Below are positions 36,112 through 49,500 of a stretch of 64,000 bases of DNA, in pieces. Every line of letters begins with the position of its first letter. The first letter of the stretch is position 1. The stretch spans positions 77,529,955 through 77,593,954 of the forward strand of contig NW_026262581.1 in the NCBI RefSeq assembly GCF_021869535.1, read 5' to 3'. A program made the position numbers and the translations under genes. The notes beneath the pieces are model-generated. The model made no database searches and was not told the DNA's origin. It saw nothing but the letters and a program-made list of their open reading frames with translations. The stretch comes from Mytilus californianus. Taxonomy: Eukaryota > Mollusca > Bivalvia > Mytilida > Mytilidae.

Positions 36112-36370
36112 ATGTCGTGCAAACAGTTATGCATTACACTGGTAGCAATTTGTTCGTCCCTTTTAGTGATAGTTGTAGTTAGAACTCTCACTTTGGTCCC
36201 CAGAAAAGATGTTGTCATAGCATGTAAAACAGCTGATTCCGATTTTATCAAGCTAACTGACCAGATACTGAAAAGGTTTCAAAAAGCATTACAGATTGAC
36301 ACAATATCCTTTAAACGAGGAGAATATAACAGAGACCAACTTCTTCTCCTAGGCTCACACTTACAGAAAA
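36112..36370 (+). CDS. PM20D1: PM20D1-like exon 1 (start codon, signal segment)
   Basis: The start is the ATG at 36112 ([20 protein letters not shown]). The GTG nine bases upstream is in frame but is not a eukaryotic start. The donor GTAAGA is at 36371. The hydrophobic stretch is followed by VPRKD and the N-terminal helical region of the M20 domain. Confidence 0.88.
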
Positions 36371-39300
36371 GTAAGAATGAATCTATTACATGTATTACTG
36401 ATTACTATTAGGTTATAGTGTGCTACAGAATTATGAAGTTGTAATCAATGCATCATCCTTTCGTATAATTATAGGAATGCTAGTCGTTTCGTAACTAGGT
36501 TGATTTGTAACTGAGACGTTTCATACCTGGTGTAATTATACAAATGTATATGGTTTTAAAGTGTGTCTCTATTAGTTTTGTCTTAATTAAACAGTTAAAG
36601 ACAATATATATAAATTAATTCACTAGTTTTGTCTCTGGAAGTGTAGATCTCTTAGAAATGTCTATATATTGAAGCCAGAATAAATTTCTTGTGTTTTTTT
36701 CATATAATACAGGAAATAATTTAAATAAACTAAAAGTAATTTATTTATCACAGACACAGTTCTGCAAACTTGATATATACTTTATTGAAAAATGATCAAA
36801 GTATGCATCAAATAATAACTGTTTTAAATTATTTAATTCTTGGCTAATTGGTGATTATGCCTGGTGTTGAACCTTAATGGTTTTATGACAGCTATTGACA
36901 AGTGATTATAAGTAATAAGGTGTCAAGTGATTAAGTAGAGGATCAAAAATGGCACACGACCTGAAAAAAATAATTATTATCTACATTTTTTTCACTTTGA
37001 CATTCAATTGCATAACCGTCCTCCTTTTTCACCCGGCTTGGGACCGGCGTTGGCACAGTTCAAGTTTTTTTTTTTTTTTTGTAAATCGTCTTCCTTTAGA
37101 ACATTAACTTATTCATTTTTTTTTCTTTCTTTGCGATTCATCATTATGTTGTCCTTTGTTAATGTTATATATATCAATAAGTCTTTTTATATTTTTAATC
37201 AAAATATTTATTCAACATTTCTTCCATAACAAACAACTCATATCATGATACATGTATATTGTTATAAGGTTACGAAACGTCTCAGTTACAAAACAACCTA
37301 GTTAGCTACGAATCGACTAGGTACGAAACGACCAGGTTACGAAACGACCTGCACCCGTAATTAGCAGTTGAGTAGTCATCTTCAACTTCTTTGGTCTCTT
37401 CAAGGGTCTGGAGTTAAAAGAGGTTTTCATGTAAGGTTGCTGGGTTGGGGTTCAAATCAGAAAAAACGCTCTTGACTCCGAATTTCTGAAGGGATGTTGT
37501 ATACCTGGAGATATTACGGTAGTCTAACTGGTTGAGTCAGGAAAGATCGTCTTTGGCTCATTCAGTAATGGCACTGCCTTTAGATCCAGAGATTGATGGT
37601 TCGAATGGGTACAAGTCAAACCAGCACCTGGTCAAATCGGCACCCATAGAAAAAGTCAAATCGGCACCTGGTGAAATCGGCATCTAGTCAAATCAGCACC
37701 TATTTAAAGTCAATTCGGCATCCAATAATATTTGATATAATATATATATATAAATAATTCTAAAAATGTATAAATGATCTTTCTATTTATAATTATTTTT
37801 GGGGTTGGATTTTATCATTCATTACATCTTTAAAAATAAATTAAAAAATTTATTGTTTAAAGTTTTCTCATGATCATCGCTAGTGGTTGGCAACTATGGT
37901 CATATCCAAATTAACAGTCAGGGATACTACTAAACATTAGAAGGATTATTGATTCAAGTTTAATTGGCATTAAGTAAATAGGTTGAAACCAAGGGTAGGT
38001 ATAGTAACTATACAAATCCTTGTTGAAGCCAAATCTTCTTCATACTTTTTTGATAGTTTAAATTTTTGGATAACATTAAATCACCTGGCCTAATCATGCT
38101 AATAGTCCATTTGCCAATTTATACCTGTTTGATTCTGTTAATACACACTTTTAACACAAATTGTTTCCAATTGTCAGTGAACATATTTACACTTTTGGTA
38201 TTTAGCTGAATGTTGTCGTCTCAGAATGACCTTAGATCTGTCTCCAAGTTACTTGTCCAGCAACAATCACTTTTTAATTATGACGTCTTATTTTTTCAGT
38301 TGTGATGTCAAATTTGTGTGATTTTAAGCGATGGACAAATTTGCATACTATTGTTAATACATCTATTGTAGACTGGTTCTATAGTGGAATAAATGGGCTG
38401 CTGCCCATGAAAAGGATGATAAGTTGATAATGATATAGGCATTTTAACCAGATTTAGTGAAAACTTGATAACTACTGGTATCAAAAGTTTTTAGTTTAAC
38501 AAAACATAAGATTAATTAAAAATCATTTTAAAACTTAAACAAGTTAAGGTTACACACATTAAACACAGATAAATTTGCTATTTCTGCTAGCTCTTCATTG
38601 TCAATGAAAATTTAAGTCCCTCCCAAGGGAGACAACTAAAAATAGATCTCTAATTACAGGGTCAATTTCAGGAATTGGCTAGTAGACTATTAGCCTGTGT
38701 GAGCTAACATTGCCATTACTTCATGTGCTTGACATTCTTTATATTAAAAAAAAAGGAATTGTGGTATGATTGCCAACGATACAAATACCCATAATGTATA
38801 TTCTGGTATATAAGCCTGAATTGACAAAATGTGAAACAAATCAAACAAGAAAAAACAAACAGCCGGATTTATGACAAAACAAGAAACACAAACAAAATTG
38901 ACAGACCGCAATCAAAGACAGACTCTTTGGTTGGGACATGCACTATAGAATGTGTCTGGGGTTTAAGATGTCTGTGAAAGGTGAACACTCTTCCAACCTG
39001 GGACAGTGGTGTAACAGCACAATATTAGAACAGACTGTAAAAATCAGTTTGAAATGGCTTGACTCAACAGATAAGCAGGAAGCACAAAAAAACAAAAGAC
39101 TAAATAACCAAAGAAACAATCTAAGAAAGCTAGTTGAAAGACAATTACAACTAATAAATAAATCATGCTCACCCAAACTGCAATGCAAAATTTAAGTACA
39201 TATGATTGTTTCAACTGTACAATATATAGGACCATAAGTTTTCACAACTGCATAGCAATACATTTTAAAAGAGAGTCAAAAGGACATTCAAACTTTAAGT

Positions 39301-42300
39301 ATAAGTTTAACTGACAATGTCACGGCTTAAAAAGAAAAAGTCAAACATATAAACAAGTTATGTTTTAATTTAAAACATTTAATCAATGTAAGTACTGATA
39401 ATTAATCAATGTAAGTACTGATAAAAACAATCTTACTACAGTGTAAAATTGATTTAACCTGTAAAAATAAGCTTTTCAAGGATCATTGTGTTTAAATCGA
39501 TTGTACTGGTATCTAAAGGATCCAGTAGGTTCAATAAGGCCCTAATATAACCCCTATTTCCAGCTAGAATTTAAAATTAAGATTTATAGACCCAATGTCA
39601 CAATGAATCAGCTTAAACAATGACTTGATAGGAAATAGCTTTTTTTGTTGAAAATTTTTCATATTTTCAGATGCGGTCTTTTCAGGATGTCACAAATCAT
39701 ACAAATAGCGCATATTTTGATTTTCCACCAAAATTCAATGAAACAGGTCAACTGTTATTGAATTTCAGGACTTGGAACATAAAGCACATGGGTTGATAAA
39801 AAAGATATATTCTAACATTATGTTTGTTAGACTTATTATTCAGGGCTAAATATACAGGCCAATAACCTTGTCTTTTTTTTTCTCAGAATTTCAGGATTTC
39901 CTGAATATATTGAACAAAATGTAAAAAGTAAAAAAAAATATGAAAAGCTACTGACCTCGAACTTGGGATTGCTTTCATGACCTAGAGTTTGTGTGTGCGA
40001 TAGTGATTATAGTCTCATATAGACAATTAATTTTTGTCAGATTTGAAATGAAAATTTTTTCTTAAAATTAACAAAAATGATATTTATATGACTTCATTAT
40101 TTTTTTCAGGTTTTCCAGTTGTTCATTCATCTCCATTAGTGAAGTTAGACATTATAGCAAACTACAGCAGACTGTATACAATATCTGGATCAAACACAAG
40201 TTTAACTCCATACTTATTAACAGCACATTTAGATGTTGTGCCAGCTATTGCTGAAGAATGGGAATTACCTCCCTTTGAAGCACAAATTAAGGATGAATTT
40301 ATATATGCAAGAGGAGCTATTGATTTTAAGCAAGGAATTATGGTAAGCATGATTAAAGGTAAATTTCAGAGATTCTTGCAGTAATGTCTCATATTACAAA
40401 TACTGTAATTCTTTCATAACTGAAATATGTTTACAAGTGATCAGAATATCTTGTTTAATGCTGCTACAAATCCATGAGCTTACCTCAAGTTGGTTGTCTG
40501 CAGTTATATTTGTATGTCTTTTAGGGATTTGGTATTCATCTTTGATAGTCCCTTGTTGTTTATTTACAACTTATTTAGACTTGGAGTGATTTAGAGGTTG
40601 ATATATTTTATAGACACCTGTTTATTTTTATAGAAGAAGATACATGTATGTTGAACTGTCTTATTGATTCAATAATCAAAACTTCTTTTTATTTGTCTCT
40701 AAAATTAAAGAAATAGTACATTTTTTCTTTCAAAATTTGTACTGATACAAATATTTCATGCAGTTTCAGGCTTTATCAGTGATTTTTATAGGGCCCTGCA
40801 TTGAAGATGTGATAGTACTGTTGCTCTTTGTATGGTCATTTATGTCCACAAAGTTTTGGAGTAGACATTCCAAAGTAATTTTTCATTTGGATGACATGTT
40901 TTTATTTAGACAGTAAGCATTCCTTAGGAAATCAATTGGTCTCCTCTTCTTGTTCTGTTATTCATATGGGGTAGACTTTATACATGAACTTCTCAGGAAA
41001 ATGAAAAGAAGTTAGCATAATCCTTTAACTTTGAGTTCCACTATATAGATGACATCATCTCACTGAATAATTAAAATTTTTAAAGCTATGTTGATCACAT
41101 CTATCCCGTTGATCATGTTGATACTAAAATGAATAAAACCGCAGATGTGTTTGTTATGTTATGAGGTAAAGGTTAAGTGTTGTAACTTTGCTGCTGATCT
41201 GAAATTATAATTGGCTTCCAGTGGAGGTCAATGTTTACATTGAAGCCAAGTCGCAATTAGATTATAGTTTCATTTTCTGGATCAGATGAAGTGAAAGGAT
41301 ATCAAAACATGTAGAAATGATCTTTAGAAGGTACTTGCAAGGTGTTATATATATCACCCTAGCTCAAATGACACAATGATTGAGGTATGATGAGATTATA
41401 GGAGTATAATACTTATTTTTTTTATATTTAAGGGTATATTAGAAGCTTTAGAATACTTACTATCCAAAGGATTCAAACCAAACAGATCATTTTACATTGC
41501 ATTTGGACATGATGAAGAAGTAAGTCGTGATCAGTTAAGTAGAACCATATACTCTGCCAGTTGTTAAATTATCAATAAACAATGACTGATATTAAAACAA
41601 ATTGGGTTCCATGATGCTGAGGTAGGCATACATGATAGTACTTTCACCAGGGTGGGGATAAAGGATGCTGAGATAGGCATAAGTAATGAAATTTTCACCA
41701 GGGTGAGGATTTAGAATGCTGAGTTAGGCATAAGTGATAATACCTTTTCCAGGTTATCTCTGATGCAGAGTAAGGCACAATTATCTATGTCATTACCAGA
41801 ATTTAAGCTACCCTGAAAAGAGAGTAAGGCGGCTAAGGCCCAATAATTCATTTTAATTAAATACTTTGGCAGCAGTATCACCATGCTTAGTGCTCTTGAT
41901 AAATCCACTTTTGATAAATCCAATTTCACAGCTTCTCACATCAGATGTCAGATTTGACCAGTAGAAGATTCAGGTGGGTGCCACCATAAAAAAGAATAAA
42001 ACCATCAGTTATGACATAAAACATGCAAAAAAAAAGCATGAACATGTCCTCTAACCTTAAATCCTGGATCCGTGTCTTTGACCTGACCTTATTAAAAGTT
42101 GTGTTACTGAACATATAATATTAAAACTATCATTTTTAGACTAATAATTCATCAAGTCTATACGTTTGTATTTGGTTAGTTATTGTTTTGATTGTGGAAA
42201 TCACACAAACACAATCTGATTAATCGATTCTTCGATTTTCCGAAAAAAAATAATAATGTTAAACAATATTTAAGTGCTTGACAGGAACCTTATCTATTGC

Positions 42301-45300
42301 AATATTGCAATACTATGCAGAAAATTGACAATCTTCACTAAAATAATTTCCTGTACACAAATTACATCATAGACAAACTTCAAAATATTTTATAAAAGAT
42401 TTATTCAACTTAACTTTGCCTAGCATTATCAATACTGAAACTTACATACAAATGGGTGTAATATTGTGATAAGAATCTGAGATTGATTAATGATAATATT
42501 TGATAGGTGACTGGTGTTGATGGAGCTCGAGCAATCAGTCAAGAACTACAATACAGAGGACTTAAGCAGGTAGAATTTTTATTAGATGAAGGACTGGCAG
42601 TTTTAAATGGTTTTATTCCAGGAATAAAAAAGACTGTAGCATTGTAAGTTTTGGTTATGTTTATTGTAATATTTCATTTACAGTTCCGACTGTTTCACAG
42701 AGCAAATAAATACATAGCATAAAAGTTTTTGACTACTGAGCATCTTGTACTAAAACATAGTGGTATCGAAAGGATAGAAACACTAGACTTGGACAATGAA
42801 ATCATATTCTGACAACTGATAATTAGCTGTCAAATTCATGTTCACCGATTTGACTCAAATTCTCACATTTGATTTATAACATACTAAAATGTTTATATCG
42901 AAATTACAAAAATTCTCAAAGAAATAATTAAAAATGCATGGACTCGATAATATGTATCAGCATTTCTTGTATATTTTAGTCTAGACGTCATCTAATTAAC
43001 CATTGAGATGACCACTGAATACTTGAAACTAAAAGAATCTTATATTTATCTAAATCGTAGCTAATGCCCCTTTAATATAATAGGCTTAATTATCAGAGGT
43101 TTAATCATTAAAACTTCCAACTGTATTGTTTTTCATTAGTTTACATGTGTAGTGCCATAATTATCGGAAACAGTACTAAAAATGCATACACTGCATGGTT
43201 CTGTGTAGATTATTCATAGTTTTTATTTGGCAAATTTTGTAGAACTGCCACCAACATAATTGGCTAAACAGTATTCCCTATAAAATAGTGTTGTCAACAA
43301 TTAACCGATTAACTGTCAGAAGGACTGAACATCGAATACAAGAAATGCTTACTAGTTAACCGGACCTTTTTTCAATTTTAATAGATTTGATATAAATGTG
43401 TATTGAAATCATTAATGAATTTTGTTCAATTTTAAAATGATCATCGTGGTAATTAATTTAACAGATCAATGGTCCAGTATATTGATTGCTATTGTTATGT
43501 TTGAACACATAACATTGATTAAAAACAACTTGTCAATCAGCTAGGGGCTAGATCTTAAGTAAACATAATTAGCATACATGTATTTTGAACAGTTGTAGGC
43601 CGGCTAAAATTTTTTCGATTTACTACATTATTTCATTTTTGGTTTAATTTTGCATACACATACATCTAAATACCGGTATGTCAACGCCATTGTCCATGGC
43701 TTTGTAATACTTAAATCAAATAAAAAATTGTGAAATGCAAAACAACATGAATGGAATAAATGAAAACTGGGTGGAAAGAGTAACACGCTTAATCATCTCA
43801 AATTGAAACACTCAACATTATCTTCTGAAAAATCAGAGAAAATGAAACAATCAAAGGTTTCAGACATTGTCAATTTGACGAGATCAAGAATATTTTTATC
43901 TTCCCAATCTGAAGTTATTACAAACTACAGGGTCAAATTTTACCTAACTTGGCCAAATCATCATTGGTGTATCTAGTTTAAAAAATATGTCTGATGACAC
44001 CGCCTGCCAAACAACATTGCTAAAAATAGAACATAGGGGTAAAGTGCAAGTTTTCTCTATTATCTTGAAAACGGCTATAAACAGAGAAAATCTGACAGTG
44101 GCAGAAATGATCAGATTGTTGACTTCTACCTACTGTACATTTACATCATAATTGTCAGACAACTTCATATAGGAGTTAAAGCCCTTAAATGACGAATTTT
44201 AGCTTTTTTTTTTTCATTTTTGCCTATTATCTTGAAAACAAGATCAAGAGAAACTTTAAATGGCCAAATGATCAGCATGTTAGGATCTACAAATAAAGTC
44301 AATCATTAGATAACTCCTTGTATCAGATTTTACCCTTAATGAAGATTTTTAATATTTTTTAGCATTTTGTCTAATATCTTAAAAAACTATGATAGAAAGA
44401 TAGAAACTTTAAAAAACCAAACTGATCAGCAAGGCAACCCTACAAATAAGTCTAATGGCTGAAATCTTCAAAAGACTCTTTATTGGAGTTATTGCTCTTA
44501 CAAGACGATTTTTACCAATTTTCAGTGTTTTTGCCCATTTTCTTGAAAACTATAACAGATAGATATACACTTTAAATAGCAAAAATGATTAGCAAGACAA
44601 TATCTTCAAATTAGACAACATGGCCAAAATCGTCTGCCAAAATAGCAAATATTATCGGAGCATCTTGTCTATTTTGATTTACCATAAGATAGTGAATGTA
44701 ATAGAAGCATTTAGACTATTTAAATTTACCATTTGTGGGATTAAAAAAACCTATAGTCTAGGTACATTATATCTATTTACAGAATTGGTATTGGAGAGAA
44801 AGGTTTTTTGACTTTGAAGTTATATGTGAAGGGTGAAGCGGGCCATTCTTCTATGCCACTAAAGCAAACAGCCATTGGAATTTTGGCAAAAGCTGTTTCC
44901 AAGTAAGATGGTTTGATATGGTATTAACTATAGATATATATACATATTATCATCAGATAAAAGAGAAATATCCCTAATCATTGATATGAGTACATTTTCC
45001 CATAATACATATAGGAGTTTTCAAAAATACAGCAAGAGTACAACAGATCTAGACTTCTTGAGGCACCAACATCCAACTATTACAAAGTCAAACAATCAAC
45101 AAAGTTTAAGCAGAAACAATCCCTTTTCCTCCGATTATTAGGCTAAAATCAATACTATTTACTCGTTTAAATTACTGTAAATTCAGAAATTATTGCGTGC
45201 ATTTATTATTGCGATTTATGAAGAATGGACAATAATGCGAGATTAATTATTGCGATTTAAGGAAATTCTGCATACAGATGCATATATCAGATATCAGAAT

Positions 45301-46475
45301 GCGAGTTCTAATTATTGCGATACTAACCCAGTCGCAATATTCGCATTAATAAAAACCTCGCCATAATTTCTGAATTTACAGTAACAAAATATTCCTATTT
45401 TTTGCAGGGGAACAGTCACATTCTTTAAAAGGGGGTTGTAATATTTGATCCTGATTCTCATTTTTGAAGAAAAAATTGTTTTACTAGACATAAGAGAGAA
45501 AACAAATATTCTAAAAAAATTGTTATGAATAATCTACTCTTCAGTGATAAAGATGTTGTGAAACAAGAGAAAAAGCATAGCACCCCTTTATATAGCTTAT
45601 ATGATAAATTACTTACAAAGTGACATGTATTTTTCATACATCTTAACAACTCATTTGCTTCTTATTTCATTTCTGTAACATTTATACTGTAACTGGACAG
45701 TGATTTTAAACGTTATCTCACTTCAACGTGATCATGGTGATCGGCAAAATAGGATACAATTCCTGAATATAAGTCAGATAATACATATTTTAAAGTTTTT
45801 CACGTCCTATAACACTCCTAGTGGTGTCCGAATTGCCCAAAGAAAGACCACATGACAGTCGGTCTTTCATTTGCCCAATCCTGACCCCCCTCGGTGTTAT
45901 ACAACAAGAAACACCTTAAAATATGCATCATCTATAACAGAATATAATTATTAAATGTGATTTCCAAAATAAATTATGGAAATACATGTACTTTTCCAAA
46001 AGTTTTCTACAATTAGATTTACAATGACATCAGGATATTTGACAGAACATTTCAGTTATGTTACATTTTTACACAACCGCAAAAGTTTGCGGCTGTATAA
46101 TGGAATGACAATGTTGCGTCATCCGAAGACATTTGGATTTCAGACAATAACTTGAGTATAAGTGTATAGATCTAACCGTTTAGGAATAAGGGGCCAAAAA
46201 CGATACTTTTCTTATACTTTGTATGAGTTGCTTATTTCTTGACCAATTCCAATAGGGTCTAATTCAAAGTCTGAAATTCTTGGGAGTCTTTAATATGCTG
46301 AAATTAATCGTGTACTTAGATTTTGAATTTTGGGCCCCATTATCAAATTGGTCCACATTGAGGTCCAAAGGGTTCAAAATCAAACTTTGTTTGATTTCAT
46401 CATAAATTGAATTCTTGGTTTTTATACGACCGCAAAAAAATTTTGTGGTCGTATATTGGTATGACGTTGACGTCG

Positions 46476-46507
<32 letters not shown>

Positions 46508-49500
46508 GTCCGGCGTCGTCGTCCGAATACATATTGGTTTTCGCACTCTAACTTTAGTTTAAGTGAATGGATCTTTTTGAAATTTGACCATAAGGTTAAA
46601 TACCACAAAAGGAAGGTTGGGATTGATTTTGGGGGTTATGGTACCAACAGTTAAGGAATTAGGGGCCAAAAAGGGGCCAAAAATGAGCATTTTCTAGTTT
46701 CCAGACAATAACTGTGGAACGGTGTATGGATCTCTCTGAAATTATACTACAAGTTTCCATACCACAAAGGGATGGTTAGGATTTGCTTTGGGGGGTTATG
46801 GCTCAAACCGTTTAGGAATTAGGGGCAAAAAAGGGGGAAAAACAAGGTTGTCCTGGTTAATGGACAAATACTTTAGTACAAAACATAATTTAAAGCAGTG
46901 TAAGGGAGATAAATCAAATACATCATTGAAATTATCTCCCTTACACTGCTTTTAAATTATGTATAAAGTAATGGTTAATGAACAATAAAGATAATCTAAA
47001 ACAGTGTAAGGGAGGTAATCCAAATACAACGTTTTGGTTACTTCCCTTACTCTGCTTTTAAATTATGTTTAAAGAAATGCATATTTATAAAGGAAGACCA
47101 GTAAAAATATCTGCAAATGTTTTCATCTGTTTTTTTTACAAAAAAATCCATATGAAAGATTTGACACTATATTTTTATTAATTCTATTATAAAATAGATT
47201 AAGTTAGCACTATGGTAAATTTAAATGGGTAATTATGGTTGCCAACTCCATTGGAAATTTGAATTGAGATTATGACCATATCTTGAGGGAAAGAATTTTT
47301 TTGGGGGAAAAAGGGGGGGGGGGGATAAAAAGAAATTGTGGGGGGCCAATTTTTTCTCATTTCAGATTTCAGAAATTAAAAAGAATTATTCTTCAAATAT
47401 TATTTTTTTTTCAAATTTCAAATATTGAAAAATTTCAAGAAGTAATCTTTAATTGCACAGTATGGCGCATTAGATTTGTAAAATCTTTGATCACATTTAT
47501 TTATTTGTTATGCCGAATCTAACAGTGTATTTAGATTTTTAATTTTGGGTCCAGTTTTCAAATTGGTCTACATTAATGTCCAAAGGGTCCAAAATTAAAC
47601 TTTGTTTGATTTTAGCAAAAATTGAATATATGAGGTTCTTTGATATGCTGAATCTAAACATGTATTTAGATTTTTGATTTTTGGCCCAGTTTTCAAGTTG
47701 GTCCAAATTGGGGTCCAAAATTAAACTTTGTTTGATTTCAACAAAAATTGAATATATGGGGTTCTTTGATATGCTGAATCTAACCATGTATTTAGATTTT
47801 TTATTTGTGGACCTGGTTATCTAATTGGTTCATATTGAGGTCAAAAGGGTCCAAAATTAAACTTTGTTTGATTTCATCTAAAATTGAATTATTGGGGTTC
47901 TTTGATATTCCAAATCTAACCGTGTATTTAGGTTCTTAATTTTGGGTCCTGTTTTTTAAATTGGTCTACATTGAGGTCCAAAGGGTCCAAAATTAAACTA
48001 AGTTTGATTTTAACAAAAATTGAATTCTTGGGGTTCTTTGATTTGCTGAATCTAAACATGTGTTTAGATTTTTGATTATGGGCCCAGTTTTCAAGTTGGT
48101 CCAAGATAGGGTCCAGTATTTAAACTTTGTTTGATTTCAACAAAAATTGAATATATGGGGTTCTTTGATATGCTGAATCTAAAATGTATTTAGATTTTTG
48201 ATTATGGGCCCAGTTTTCAAGTTGGTCCAAATTGGGGTCCAAAATTAAACTTTGTATGATTTCAACAAAAATTGAATATATGATGTTCTTTGATATGCTG
48301 AATCTAACCATGTATTTAGATTTTTTATTTGTAGGCCCCGCTATCAAATTGGTTCATATTGAGGTCAAAAGGGTCCAAAATTAAACTTTGTTTGATTTCA
48401 TCGAAAATTGATTTATTGGGGTTCTTTGATATGCCAAATCTAACCGTGTTTTTAGATTTTTAATTTGGGTCCCGTTTTTTAAATTGGTCTTCATTGAGGT
48501 CCAAAGGGTCCAAAATTTAACTTAGTTTGATTTTAACAAAAATTGAATTCTTGGGGTTCTTTGATATGCTGAATCTAAACATGTATTTAGATTTTTGATT
48601 ATGGGCCCAGTTTTCAAGTTGGTCCAAGTTGGGGTCCAAAATTAAACTTTTTTTGATTTCAACAAAAATTGAATATATGGGGTTCTTTGATATGCTGAAT
48701 CTAACCATGAATTTAGAATTTTTATTTGTGGGCCCGCTATCAAATTGGTTCATATTGAGGTCAAAAGGGTCCAAAATTAAACTTTGTTTGATTTCATCAA
48801 AAATTGAATTATTGGGGTTCTTTGATATTCCAAATCTAACCGTGTATTTAGATTTTTAATTTTAAGTCCCGTTTTTTAAATTGGTCTACATTAAGGTCCA
48901 AAGGGTCCAAAATTAAACTTAGTTTGATTTTAGCAAAAATTGAATTCTTGGGGTTCTTTGATATGCTGAATCTAAACATGTGTTTAGATTTTTGATTATG
49001 GGCCCAGTTTTCAAGTTTGTCCAAGTTGGGGTCCAAAATTAAACTTTGTTTGATTTTAACAAAAATTGAATATATGGTGTTCTTTGATATGCTGAATCTA
49101 ACCATGTATTTTGATTTTGGACATTGGACCATAATAGGTAAATTAAAAAAATTCAAGTTCTTAGACCACATTCTTTCTGTGTCAGAAACCTATGCTGTGT
49201 CAAATATTTAATAACAATCCAAATTCAGAGCTGTATCAAGCTTGAATGTTGTGTCCATACTTGCCCCAACTGTTCAGGGTTCGACCTCTGCGGTCGTATC
49301 AAGCTGCGCCCCAGCGAAGCATTTTATTTTTGATATGCTGAATCTAACCATGTATTTAGATTGGGGATATTGGACCATAATAGGTAAATGTCCAATTTCA
49401 AATTTTCAAGTTCTTAGACCACAATCATTCTGTGTCAGAAATCTATGCTGTGTCAAATATTAAATCCCAATCCAAATTCAGAGCTGTATCAAGATTGAAT

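Larger units (their letters stand above)
46423..49327 (+). mobile_element. CGACCGC-family pearl/HINE-like element inserted in its own relative
   Basis: The left hairpin is TATACGACCGCAAAA...TTTTGTGGTCGTATA, followed by a (GTC)n run. The core (47520-49110) consists of twelve units of 125-136 bp. The right copy of the stem is GCGGTCGTAT at 49290 and the final hairpin is GCTGCGCCCCAGCGAAGC. A fold-back pair (46884-46961, 46992-47068) lies inside. Confidence 0.78.

Noticed and set aside
38938..39235. Overlapping frames on both strands of 63-85 codons
   Set aside because: There are no splice-compatible borders or recognisable motifs. They lie in an intron next to retroelement-like debris.
46264..46654. 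Open frames on both strands rich in Thr or Val/Arg
   Set aside because: They are produced by the (GTC)n microsatellite after a transposon hairpin and have no homology.
47539..49171. Reverse-strand frames with repeated [12 protein letters not shown]
   Set aside because: They are translations of the 126/136-bp transposon core units. They are broken in each copy and have no start or domain.
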